A stretch of DNA of 64,000 bases from DAOUJH01 sp965116555 (GTDB lineage Bacteria; Chloroflexota; Dehalococcoidia; Lucifugimonadales; QGNO01): contig OZ220698.1 of assembly GCA_965116555.1 (NCBI GenBank), positions 434,001-498,000 on the forward strand, written 5' to 3'. This document shows, piece after piece, positions 17,415 to 25,226 of the stretch. The notes beneath the pieces were generated by a model, which saw only the letters and a program-made list of their open reading frames with translations, did no database searches and was not told the DNA's origin. The position numbers and the translations under genes were made by a program. Numbering within the stretch: the first letter of the stretch is position 1; each line of letters starts with the position of its first letter.

Positions 17415-19169
17415 TCAGCGGCTGTATCCCGAGGAAACGGGCGCGGGCATTCCAACAGTGATGCTGTCCAGCACATAGGCGAAATCCTGGTAGGAGGCAA
17501 GGGAGCCGATGTGCTGTTCGACCCGGAGAAGCTCATTCTGGAGAACCGACAGATCGTACTGCACGTTGTACGGGGAGTCCGGCCAGGGCAGACTGCTGTA
17601 CCTGTCGGCAGCCAGGGCAACCAATGCCCCGAACTGAAGCAGCGCGCCTGACACGTCGTTCGACGGCTGGTCGTACCGTGCCAGCATTTGCGCGTGCTGA
17701 CGGTTGGAGTCGTTGCTAATTGGAGTCACCCAGCGAAGCTCTACATCGCCCAGGCTTACCGCGTCGCCGAAGTTCAGATGGTTCTTGAGGCGAAGCTCGT
17801 AGAAGACGGTCGTCGCCGCTCCCGACGGAATCTCCGCAAACTCCTTGCGCGCCTCCGTGAAGCTCTCGTCCGAAGTGATGCGGTTCTCGTACCCGACGAT
17901 GCGCCACGTATCCACCACCTCCGGATCCCAGGTGACCTGAGCCCGCGTCTGGTCGGCGAACGGGATGGAAAGGGCAAGCCAGCTCTCGCGGCTGAACAGC
18001 GCCCTCGCCTCTGAGGAGTCGTCCAGGTAGCGGTACCAGCCGTTGCCGTGCTGGGCCAGCTGCTCAAGCAGGTGGTCGTTGTAGTTTTCGATGCCTACGC
18101 CGATTGTGATGAGCCGCAGCGGGTTGCTGCTGTCCCTATCCCCGGCGGACTCGAGTATGGCAAACGGGTCGGTAGCGTCCACGTTGGCAACACCGTCGGA
18201 CATCAGCACTATGTAGTTGTGGGCTTCGGGGTTGTGCCGGCGCATCGAGTCGGCTATCTCCACCCCACGATTGAGCCCCGCTTGGACATTGGTTGAATCC
18301 CTCGGTCTAAGCTCGTCGATTGACCAGCTTACAAAACCGGAATCCGGTTGGCGGTTCTCTACGGTGAGACCGTCAAGGACTCCCGTGCTGAACTGGACCA
18401 CTGAAATACGGTCGTCGTGGCTGAGGCTTCGACGTATGCTGTCGGCGGCGGCGCGCGCTATCTCCACTCTGGAGCCTTGGGACATGGAGCCGGAGGAGTC
18501 AATCACGAGCGTGACGTTGAGCGGCCTCCCGTCATCATGCAGCTCAGGGGCCTGGAACCCGACGCGGGCCAGGACCATGCCGCTGTCCAGCGGGTGCGGC
18601 ATGACGTCTGTGTATATGGCGAAGCTATCCGGCCTCGACGGCTGTCCGTATTGGTAGTCGAAGGCGTTCACCCACTCCTCGGAGCGTACCGAGTCGGGGT
18701 CAACCTCGTATCCTGCTCTCGCCCAGTTGAGTGCAAGTTGGAACGAGGTGCGGTCGGTGTCGAGGCTGAACGTGGAGATACTGTCCCGCGACGTGTGAAC
18801 CTCGGTCGTGCGTTCATTGTCCCTGAATGTGGTCGCGCCCGGCTGTGATTGGGGGACAGCCGTAACTCCAGGGGCGGGCATCGAAGTGGCAATGGGTACT
18901 GGAGCGCCTCCTTCGGCGGGCATCGGCCGATCTCCGGCCGCTGTAGGCCGAATAGCAGGCGCTGCGGGTACCGGTGTGGAAGTAGGGTATTGACGGGTCA
19001 TATCCTGCGATGTGGGGACAATTGTTGGAAGGCCGATGACGGTTGGTTCAGCCGGCGCTATGGGCATCGGCGTTGGAGTAGGGGACTCCTCCGACGAACC
19101 ACACGCCGCCGCCAATAGCAGTAGGACCATCCCCAGAGATAAACCGGTTGTCCGGATAATGCGTTTCAT
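17415..19169 (-). CDS. VWA-domain (YfbK-like) surface lipoprotein
   Basis: A 584-residue protein starting at an ATG with GGAGGCAGG upstream. The signal peptide ends in the lipobox LAAAC, followed by a Pro/Thr-rich tether of about 100 residues. The central von Willebrand A domain has an intact MIDAS motif, DSSGS in VTLVIDSSGSMSQGS, plus VLMSDGVANVDATD. The C-terminal part matches the DUF3520-type region of YfbK-like proteins. Such proteins bind metal-dependent ligands at the cell surface; the partner is unknown. It is transcribed away from the original crotonase promoter now at the left edge of the island. Confidence 0.88.
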   Translation of the reverse strand: MKRIIRTTGLSLGMVLLLLAAACGSSEESPTPTPMPIAPAEPTVIGLPTIVPTSQDMTRQYPTSTPVPAAPAIRPTAAGDRPMPAEGGAPVPIATSMPAPGVTAVPQSQPGATTFRDNERTTEVHTSRDSISTFSLDTDRTSFQLALNWARAGYEVDPDSVRSEEWVNAFDYQYGQPSRPDSFAIYTDVMPHPLDSGMVLARVGFQAPELHDDGRPLNVTLVIDSSGSMSQGSRVEIARAAADSIRRSLSHDDRISVVQFSTGVLDGLTVENRQPDSGFVSWSIDELRPRDSTNVQAGLNRGVEIADSMRRHNPEAHNYIVLMSDGVANVDATDPFAILESAGDRDSSNPLRLITIGVGIENYNDHLLEQLAQHGNGWYRYLDDSSEARALFSRESWLALSIPFADQTRAQVTWDPEVVDTWRIVGYENRITSDESFTEARKEFAEIPSGAATTVFYELRLKNHLNFGDAVSLGDVELRWVTPISNDSNRQHAQMLARYDQPSNDVSGALLQFGALVALAADRYSSLPWPDSPYNVQYDLSVLQNELLRVEQHIGSLASYQDFAYVLDSITVGMPAPVSSGYSR

Positions 19170-19601
19170 CTGCCTGCCTCCTTCTATTGTTTGTCCAGTG
19201 GACACAGTTCAATGTGCCCACGGATATTTAGAAGGGGTGCGGGGAGAAACCGTGGTCTATACTCAGATATACGACTCTCTCAGTTCTTTGGATTCTTGTC
19301 AGAGTACTGCTCATAGTTGGTGATTGTGGCCAAGCTTGCGTCACGGCGCCTAGAACATGCCCGTTATTCACCGGGGCATTACCGAGGACGGATTGCCAAT
19401 CCTAACACCGGATCGTGGTGACATCATCCCGTGCCTACAGTCCGGAGAACGAGACGCTCATCTGGGCATAGCCACCCCTTGACTCAGCACAGCCTCGTTG
19501 ATATGTTGCACTAGGCGTCATTCCCATAGTCGCAACCGACTCATCTCAACCGTTGACACAACGCTAATTCGCCTCTACACGGCGCACCGGGGAGGGAACA
19601 A
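19170..19601. other. Non-coding host region left of the island
   Basis: About 430 bases between the VWA gene and the crotonase fragment. I see no credible ORF. It holds the upstream regions of the VWA gene (minus) and of the interrupted crotonase (plus), including the promoter at 19553-19581. Confidence 0.6.
19553..19581 (+). promoter_or_regulatory. Probable original promoter of the interrupted crotonase operon
   Basis: TTGACA at 19553-19558 and TACACG at 19576-19581, 17 bases apart, lie 20 bases before the GTG of the crotonase fragment. The -35 is perfect and the -10 weak. After integration this promoter points into the island, toward the integrase gene. Confidence 0.45.
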
Positions 19602-19649
19602 GTGGTCAAGAAGACCATTTATGAAAAGAAAGACGGCATTTCTCTGTAA
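19602..19649 (+). pseudogene. Crotonase 5' fragment left by island integration
   Basis: After a GGGAGGG ribosome binding site, GTG starts a 15-codon ORF reading VVKKTIYEKKDGISL and a stop. The first 13 residues match the N-terminus of the crotonases in this window (MPKKTIYEKKG in copies 1 and 4) and the rebuilt gene at 47074. The reading frame leaves crotonase sequence exactly at the end of the direct repeat (19640). This is the original translation start, cut from its gene by the island. Confidence 0.85.
19614..19640 (+). repeat. attL: left copy of the 27-bp island attachment repeat
   Basis: The 27 bases match 47074-47100 with one mismatch (C at 19637, T at 47097). The repeat encodes TIYEKKDGI of the crotonase N-terminus. 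It is the left boundary of the integrated element; sequence to the left is host and to the right is island. Confidence 0.85.
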
Positions 19650-19660
19650 AGTCCTCTAAA

Positions 19661-19680
19661 TCGTGCCTGTACAGGCACGA
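19661..19680. promoter_or_regulatory. 20-bp palindrome at the left island end
   Basis: TCGTGCCTGTACAGGCACGA is a perfect palindrome, 14 bases upstream of the integrase -35. A related palindrome (GTGCCTGAGCAGGCAC) stands at a similar distance before the outward promoter at the right end (46754-46769), and the following bases are also alike. It may be an operator or an integrase/excisionase arm site. Confidence 0.6.
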
Positions 19681-19694
19681 ATATCAAGAAGATG

Positions 19695-19722
19695 TTGACC
19701 TCAATCTGTACCGTGCTGTAAC
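19695..19722 (+). promoter_or_regulatory. Candidate integrase promoter
   Basis: TTGACC (19695-19700) and TGTAAC (19717-19722), 16 bases apart, lie about 100 bases before the integrase ATG and just after the left-end palindrome. Confidence 0.45.
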
Positions 19723-19821
19723 ATACTTTCATAGCGTAAATGTGGGGCTAGAACGATAGCCAGCCAAGGCTAAAAGGGTAGCTGAAATTGCCCTCGCAAG
19801 CACGATGGAGGTAAAGGGACA

Positions 19822-21177
19822 ATGAGGAAACATCCAAGGCGGCTCAGTCGAAGTTTCGTCGAGCGGGTGCAAGAGGTCGGTCGCTACGGTGACGGAAGAG
19901 GCGGGCATGGCCTAACGCTCATGGTGAGGCCCAAGGCAGGCGGCGGTCTACGCAAGGGCTGGCTACAACGGCTTACTATAGACGGTGAACTGGCGACCAT
20001 TGGACTAGGTAGCTTCCCTATCGTCACGTTGGGAATGGCCAGGGATGCCGCACTAGCGAACCGCCAGGCGGTCTGGCAGGGACGCGATCCCAGGGTTCGA
20101 AACGAACCTGGGGTGCTCTCCTTCGATGTCGCCGCCGAGAGGGTAATTCAGGAACATCTGGGCAGTTGGAAAAATGGTGATTCCACGGCCGCCGAGTGGC
20201 GTCAAATGTTCAATGTCTATTCCAAGCCTCTGATGAAGAAGAGGATAGACGCTATTGGCACGGCGGACGTGCTCGATGTCCTCAGGCCGATCTGGAATGA
20301 GAAGCGTCCGACGGCCAAGCTGCTCCGTCAGAGAATCGGCACGGTCCTGAAATGGGCCATGGCACACGGACTGAGACACGATAATCCGGCGGGTGACGCC
20401 ATAGCTGAGGCACTGCCGAAAAACGGTCACCGCATTGTACATCGGAAAGCCCTGCCTTTTGGACGCCTACCTGAGGCAATAGAGGCGATGCGGGAGGTTC
20501 CTGCGGCCATCTCAACAAAGTTGGCTATGGAGTTCCTAATCCTGACGGCAGCCAGAAGCGGTGAGATCAGGAAAGCCCGGTGGGATGAAATCGACTGGGC
20601 CAGCCATACATGGACTCTACCGCCGGAGCGAATGAAAACGGGCAAAGAGCATCGGGTTCCTCTGTCGAGCGGGGCGCTAGTAGTCTTGGCGCAGGCACGG
20701 GAACTCAAAGACGGTAGCGGGCTGGTGTTCCCGGGTCCCAATCGCCAGAGCGGGATGCTTTCTGACAAGACGCTGGGCCGCTTGGTCAGCCGTGCCAATC
20801 TGGACGCTGTACCCCATGGGATGCGTAGCAGTTTCAGGGATTGGGCGGCTGAATGCTCTGACATACCCAGCGAGATTGTCGAGCATGCGCTGGCGCACGT
20901 CGAAGGAAGCGCGTCCGAGCGGGCATACCGCCGGACCGACTACTTTGAGCGCAGACGTACATTGATGCAGGATTGGAGTGACTATCTGGGGTATCCGTCC
21001 GCACAAGGACGCATGACCAGTTGGGAAGCAATGGGCAGTTGGGCCGCAATGACTATGATCAAGCCGGTCGACGGCATTGGGTCTCAGGTCAAGCAGCACT
21101 CAGACATGGTCGGGGCGAAAACAACCGACTCGCTTGTCGAGGAGCATCCCAATGCGAGGAAGAGGATGAGCGTATGA
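19822..21177 (+). CDS. int: P4-type tyrosine integrase
   Basis: A 451-residue tyrosine recombinase that would integrate and excise the island. The N-terminal part (about 10-90) resembles the arm-binding domain of P4-type integrases, and the core-binding domain spans about 100-200. The catalytic residues are visible: Arg245 in TAARSGEIRK, Lys275 in KTGKEHRVP, His332 and Arg335 in PHGMRSSFRDWA, His359 in HALAH, and the nucleophile Tyr369 in ERAYRR. Ribosome binding site GGAGG with a usual spacing. Its last bases overlap the AlpA-like start. P4-type integrases usually target tRNA genes; here the attachment site is in a protein gene. All catalytic residues are present, so the element could still be mobile. 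Confidence 0.95.
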   Translation: MRKHPRRLSRSFVERVQEVGRYGDGRGGHGLTLMVRPKAGGGLRKGWLQRLTIDGELATIGLGSFPIVTLGMARDAALANRQAVWQGRDPRVRNEPGVLSFDVAAERVIQEHLGSWKNGDSTAAEWRQMFNVYSKPLMKKRIDAIGTADVLDVLRPIWNEKRPTAKLLRQRIGTVLKWAMAHGLRHDNPAGDAIAEALPKNGHRIVHRKALPFGRLPEAIEAMREVPAAISTKLAMEFLILTAARSGEIRKARWDEIDWASHTWTLPPERMKTGKEHRVPLSSGALVVLAQARELKDGSGLVFPGPNRQSGMLSDKTLGRLVSRANLDAVPHGMRSSFRDWAAECSDIPSEIVEHALAHVEGSASERAYRRTDYFERRRTLMQDWSDYLGYPSAQGRMTSWEAMGSWAAMTMIKPVDGIGSQVKQHSDMVGAKTTDSLVEEHPNARKRMSV

Positions 21178-21389
21178 GCGTGGTCGACGTAGCTGGTTGG
21201 GAAGACCGGGCTGTGCTGCGGGCGGTCGAGGTCTGTGTCGTCCTGGGGATCACGCGTCAGACGTTGTACCGATGGTCTAAAGACGGGAATTTCCCTCCCT
21301 CGGTGCGGTTGGGTCCCGGGACTATCGGCTTTAGGGTGGCAGACCTGAAAGCATGGCTGGAAAGCAGGCCGGAGACGACTCACCAGTGA
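21174..21389 (+). CDS. alpA: AlpA/excisionase-family helix-turn-helix protein
   Basis: A 71-residue small MerR-like helix-turn-helix protein (VVLGITRQTLYRWSKDGNFP, then GFRVADLKAWLESRP). AlpA-type proteins regulate integrase genes and act as excisionases in P4-like elements. The ATG overlaps the integrase stop by four bases, so the two are translationally coupled. It is the best candidate to bind the paired palindromes at the island ends (inference). Confidence 0.85.
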   Translation: MSVVDVAGWEDRAVLRAVEVCVVLGITRQTLYRWSKDGNFPPSVRLGPGTIGFRVADLKAWLESRPETTHQ

Positions 21390-21583
21390 GGACCCATACG
21401 AGCGCCCATGCCTACGCCGACTGCCAGCGCTGGAAGGACTACGGGCACGGCTACGCCGCTGGCACGAGAAGAGCCTATTTCAACGTCATGAACGTACTGA
21501 GCTCGTATCGTAGATCAGAGCGGCTCTGCGTAGACGGACGACTTCCGAGCCACAGCGTTGATAATCTCCACAGACTACATTGA
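21386..21583 (+). CDS. Small hypothetical protein coupled to alpA
   Basis: A GTG overlapping the alpA stop opens a 65-codon ORF rich in Arg, His and Tyr. No family recognised. The 4-base overlap and the same direction support translation; the lack of recognisable homology and low complexity leave it uncertain. Confidence 0.35.
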   Translation: MRTHTSAHAYADCQRWKDYGHGYAAGTRRAYFNVMNVLSSYRRSERLCVDGRLPSHSVDNLHRLH

Positions 21584-21609
21584 GCGTAACCGGTCATATG
21601 GTCGTTGCA

Positions 21610-22188
21610 TCATGGTCTGCGTAGCTTGATTGTTCCAATCTCTCCTCGTCCTCTCCCCGTATAGTAGTCGCCTTCGAGACCGGTGCCGGCCAGTTCAAGG
21701 GTTGCTGTGCCTCGGTGCATCTCCATCGTGTTGGGAGCAGTTGACTTGGGTTCGTTAATATACTGGTAAGACAGCTCAGGATTAGCTAGATCCGTGGTTC
21801 GTAGGCTGGCCATGATGCTACTAGACCGGGAACGTTCAGTCTCAAGCCTAACAAGTATCTTCGACCACCGCTGGAGTATGAGAACGGATACCGGGTGGGC
21901 ACCGCCGCCATTGCGGTACGAGGACTCAACTTCGCCAACCCATCTCCCATTAAGATTGGGTACTTGGCTGAGGTTTAGTTTCCCCAGCAACCCAAGTTTC
22001 CAGACGTAGCGATCAAACAGCCAATAGAGAATCGAGTAGCATCCCGCAAAAGAGGGTACGCTGAGCCACCACTCAGGCTCAAAGTTGATGGCACCTAGTC
22101 CTATATCCAGGAGCCATACCAACAGAATACTGACACCCATGATGGCTGCTACAACCGTCCCTCGCCCTTCTATCTCATAGGAGTGCAT
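21610..22188 (-). CDS. cap15: Cap15-like CBASS effector (two membrane helices plus beta-barrel)
   Basis: The 192-residue protein has two hydrophobic helices (about 9-33 and 40-62) and then a predicted beta-rich domain (LNGRWVGEVESSY near 79-91, ending in LEGDYYTGRGRGEIG). This is the layout of Cap15, the CBASS effector whose beta-barrel binds a cyclic dinucleotide and whose membrane part then damages the inner membrane. It lies 9 bases after the CD-NTase gene on the same strand, the expected partner. The identification rests on architecture, motifs and context; the exact signal molecule cannot be read. Confidence 0.8.
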   Translation of the reverse strand: MHSYEIEGRGTVVAAIMGVSILLVWLLDIGLGAINFEPEWWLSVPSFAGCYSILYWLFDRYVWKLGLLGKLNLSQVPNLNGRWVGEVESSYRNGGGAHPVSVLILQRWSKILVRLETERSRSSSIMASLRTTDLANPELSYQYINEPKSTAPNTMEMHRGTATLELAGTGLEGDYYTGRGRGEIGTIKLRRP

Positions 22189-22197
22189 CAGCGCCCG

Positions 22198-23076
22198 TTA
22201 CCTCCACTCGTTCCACAGGGATACCAGCTGATTCGCAAATGTCTTCGCGTTCACTACCGACCACTGCTCAGATGATGGGCCGAACAGCCATTGCCGCTCG
22301 TTCTGACAAACAAACCTATCAAGATTGCTTTGCACCATCCAATTGACAATTGAGCAATAGGTATCTTGGAAGCTGGGTTGGAATGTCCAATCCGGAGCAT
22401 TGTAGACGAGACACTCAACGAAGTAGGACGGAGCAAGGCCAGCGCTGATCCTGCCGGTGGACTCTAAGTGATTCCGCGCATTCTTGAACATCCTCACGGT
22501 TCGTTTGTATCGGTCCCAATTACGCGTGCTTTTCGCATCTCCGTTGTTGTAGTGCTCTTTCGGATAGTTGACGATCCAGCGCTTGTCGCGCAACGCACAG
22601 AAGGTGATGCCCTCGGCATATGAATAGAAATTGTTGTATCGCCGATACCCCATGCAGACAACGACATCGGCCGCAAGCCTAGGCGGGTTTGCCTTCAATT
22701 TGATTGACTTGTTGCCCTGCGAGACCATCACTCTGCCAAATCCGGCCTCGAGAGCTCTCAGGGCCTCACGTCTTAAGTCATTCCAATCGTAGGTAGCTGG
22801 TCCGAAAGATGCGGCAACTAATCCCTGCTCGTATTGCGGGAGTGAACTCGTATCGTAGGTAGTAGTAGAATTCAGTTCCAAGACCACGTCCACGTCGCTG
22901 TCCCCACGTATGTTGGTGTTGTTTCGATAGGATCCCTGTAGATAGAAATCGTAGGTCATGCCAGGAGGCCATCTGTAGGCATCAAGCACCCGCCGAATAG
23001 CCTCGTGCGCATGCTTAGAGGCGTCCTGTGGCCCGTGATCGGACCATCCACTGAGATGAGATTCTGGTATGGGCAT
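22198..23076 (-). CDS. CBASS CD-NTase (cyclic oligonucleotide synthase), locus 1
   Basis: The 292-residue protein has the DNA polymerase beta-like nucleotidyltransferase signature of CD-NTases: GS at 48-49 in LQGSYRNNTN, the metal-binding pair Asp61/Asp63 in GDSDVDVVLEL, and a third acid at about Asp137 in LAADVVVCMG. CD-NTases make a cyclic nucleotide on phage infection, which activates the effector. With Cap15 directly downstream this makes a two-gene, type I-like CBASS operon; no Cap2/Cap3 or HORMA/TRIP13 partners are adjacent. It is divergent from the gene at 23133 with 56 bases between. Confidence 0.9.
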   Translation of the reverse strand: MPIPESHLSGWSDHGPQDASKHAHEAIRRVLDAYRWPPGMTYDFYLQGSYRNNTNIRGDSDVDVVLELNSTTTYDTSSLPQYEQGLVAASFGPATYDWNDLRREALRALEAGFGRVMVSQGNKSIKLKANPPRLAADVVVCMGYRRYNNFYSYAEGITFCALRDKRWIVNYPKEHYNNGDAKSTRNWDRYKRTVRMFKNARNHLESTGRISAGLAPSYFVECLVYNAPDWTFQPSFQDTYCSIVNWMVQSNLDRFVCQNERQWLFGPSSEQWSVVNAKTFANQLVSLWNEWR

Positions 23077-23132
23077 AGTCTTCTACTCTCGAACAGTTTA
23101 CTCCATATGTACGACACTTATTCCGATACGCA

Positions 23133-24164
23133 ATGAACCGACTTGCCCCGTCTCCTTTGAGCCACGATAGGACGAAAGATGCTAGAATCAGCAATAGACT
23201 CTTCACTCTGGTGGTCTCCGGTATGGACAAGGAAACTATGGACGCTGTTAGTGAGGCGCTGGACACCGCAATCAGCAAGGTGGCACAAAGATGGTTAGCA
23301 AGTCTCAGTGCTGACCAGAGTGACCAAAGAATCGCCATGAGGATATATCGGTCACTTGATTCCCTTCGTAAGCTCCAACAAGGCGTCATGCCTGAATACA
23401 ATGATTGGGATGCTTTGTTCTATTGCCTTTGGTATCAGCCCGGACACGTGAACTTAGCATATACACTTGCTCGGAAAGTCCCAGCAATTAAGAATCCGCT
23501 AGTAACTGGCGAGGGTCGGCTAAGTGTTATTGACTTTGGCTGTGGAGCACTGGCTGTGCAGTTTGGATTGGCTTTGGTGGCGGCGGACACGTTAGCAGGG
23601 CGTGGCAGGATGCCTCAGATCGCTGTGTTGCCACTAGATACTAGCGAACCCATGAAGAGTATTGGATGGTCGATATGGAACCAATTCACTGATGAAATCG
23701 AGAGATATCCGGAATTGTGCGCCTTGCAAAGGGTATGTAACGATATGAGGTTTGATAACGAATTTAGGACTGAGGCGGTTGTCTGGCTCACTGCCCTTCA
23801 CGTCGCATACGAGGAGAACGCTGACGAAGTTGAAGGCGCCCTCGCTGACATAATCGAGAGGGAACATCCCAACGTTGTCCTGGTTACTACGCAGGGGATT
23901 AGCGTCACACATGCGTTCTCCGCTGAAGCCTATGGCTATAGCAACCAAAGTGATGTCTTTTTCGGCACGGTGTTTGAATTGGAAGGCAGATTTGAGGCAG
24001 CCACTAGATTTAGGTCTGACTTGTACGACGATAGGATCGACCTACAACCTACGATGTTGCTCCCAGTAGCTGATGACTTTGTGCGTAACTACTTGAAACG
24101 CCATCCTACAGCCTGGACCACGCCGCGATTCGACACATCTGAATTCCTGTACACTAGAGAGTGA
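23133..24164 (+). CDS. Class I methyltransferase-like protein of unknown role
   Basis: A 343-residue protein. A glycine motif SVIDFGCGAL (about 131-140) and the following VLPLDTSEPM look like motifs I and II of a class I SAM-dependent methyltransferase. No clear substrate-recognition domain or NPPY-type catalytic motif is seen, so a DNA adenine methyltransferase is unlikely. It stops 6 bases before the radical SAM gene, and the two almost surely form one unit. The start is uncertain: the ATG at 23133 lacks a good ribosome binding site and the next candidate is at 23223. I do not recognise a described system made of this pair. Confidence 0.7.
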   Translation: MNRLAPSPLSHDRTKDARISNRLFTLVVSGMDKETMDAVSEALDTAISKVAQRWLASLSADQSDQRIAMRIYRSLDSLRKLQQGVMPEYNDWDALFYCLWYQPGHVNLAYTLARKVPAIKNPLVTGEGRLSVIDFGCGALAVQFGLALVAADTLAGRGRMPQIAVLPLDTSEPMKSIGWSIWNQFTDEIERYPELCALQRVCNDMRFDNEFRTEAVVWLTALHVAYEENADEVEGALADIIEREHPNVVLVTTQGISVTHAFSAEAYGYSNQSDVFFGTVFELEGRFEAATRFRSDLYDDRIDLQPTMLLPVADDFVRNYLKRHPTAWTTPRFDTSEFLYTRE

Positions 24165-24170
24165 AAGCGA

Positions 24171-25133
24171 ATGGAACCTGATACGATACAGCAGTCACTC
24201 CCAGGATTCGATATAGCTGAACAAGAGACCGTTGTCAGTACTGGCACTAACCTTGTAGGCCTGTCTCTCGCAGCCCGTCCTCCTAGTATCGGCCAAGCTA
24301 CGGTTTCATATACAAGAACGCGAGAGATTCTCACTCGCGCTACTGGGTTCATGGATTCCTACGACTTTACGCTCAATCCGTACAGCGGATGCTCCTTCGG
24401 CTGCACTTACTGCTATGCGGCGTTCTTCAGCCGATCTAGAGAAGACCGCGATGCTTGGGGGCGCTGGGTCAAGGTGAAGGAGAATGCCCTAGACGTAATG
24501 AACAAATGCAAGAAAGGCTCCCTTGACGCTAAACTGATCTATATGAGTAGTGTAACGGATGCCTACCAGCCTGTTGAGCGTGAACTGATGCTGACTCGTC
24601 AGCTTCTAGAGATCATGGCGGAACACCATAAACCCAAGTTGGTGATTCAGACACGTAGTCCCGACATCACGCGCGACACCGACCTATTTCGCCGCATTGA
24701 GGAGAAAGGCGGACGAGTACAGGTAAACATGACCGTGACCACCGACGACGAAGAAATACGCCGTACGTTCGAACCGTTTTGTCCCTCCACGTCGGCGCGA
24801 CTGAGGGCCATTGAGGAAGTGCAAACTGCCGGGGTGGATACCTGCATCACACTGACGCCACTATTGTTGGTAAGCAAGCCCTATGAATTCGCCGATCACC
24901 TTTTGGAAACTGGCGTCAGGAAGTTCATTATTCAACCCTTCCACTTCCAGAAGGGTAAGTTCATAGCCGCAACACGTGATAGGGCGCTCGATCTGATGGC
25001 GTCAAAACTCAACTGTGATCGCACGTCATTCCGTAGCAGATATATGGAGAGTTACCAAAGGGTCTATCGAGTTCTAGACGAAAAGCTGCCAGAACTTGGC
25101 TGCGGCAAGGATGGGTTCAAGCCTCCATTCTAG
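24171..25133 (+). CDS. Radical SAM protein of the SPL (spore photoproduct lyase)-like family
   Basis: The 320-residue protein has the radical SAM CxxxCxxC motif (Cys74, Cys78, Cys81 in SGCSFGCTYCYA), preceded by DFTLNPY as in COG1533 SPL-like proteins. It should bind a 4Fe-4S cluster and cleave SAM. True spore photoproduct lyases repair DNA, but many COG1533 members have unknown substrates, so a repair role is only a possibility. Coupled to the methyltransferase-like gene 6 bases upstream. Both sit between a CBASS locus and a helicase in a defence island. Confidence 0.85.
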   Translation: MEPDTIQQSLPGFDIAEQETVVSTGTNLVGLSLAARPPSIGQATVSYTRTREILTRATGFMDSYDFTLNPYSGCSFGCTYCYAAFFSRSREDRDAWGRWVKVKENALDVMNKCKKGSLDAKLIYMSSVTDAYQPVERELMLTRQLLEIMAEHHKPKLVIQTRSPDITRDTDLFRRIEEKGGRVQVNMTVTTDDEEIRRTFEPFCPSTSARLRAIEEVQTAGVDTCITLTPLLLVSKPYEFADHLLETGVRKFIIQPFHFQKGKFIAATRDRALDLMASKLNCDRTSFRSRYMESYQRVYRVLDEKLPELGCGKDGFKPPF

Positions 25134-25226
25134 GCTCGGTGTGAAGTATTACGAGGTCGGGAATGCCTAAGTGAGTGTTGCTGAGCAATGATCTGCTCCT
25201 TAGGAATCAACGGTTAATCGCGTATC

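Noticed and set aside
21353..21583. Start at 21353 for the small ORF after alpA
   Set aside because: That start would lie inside alpA in another frame; the GTG overlapping the alpA stop is more plausible, though the ORF itself stays uncertain.
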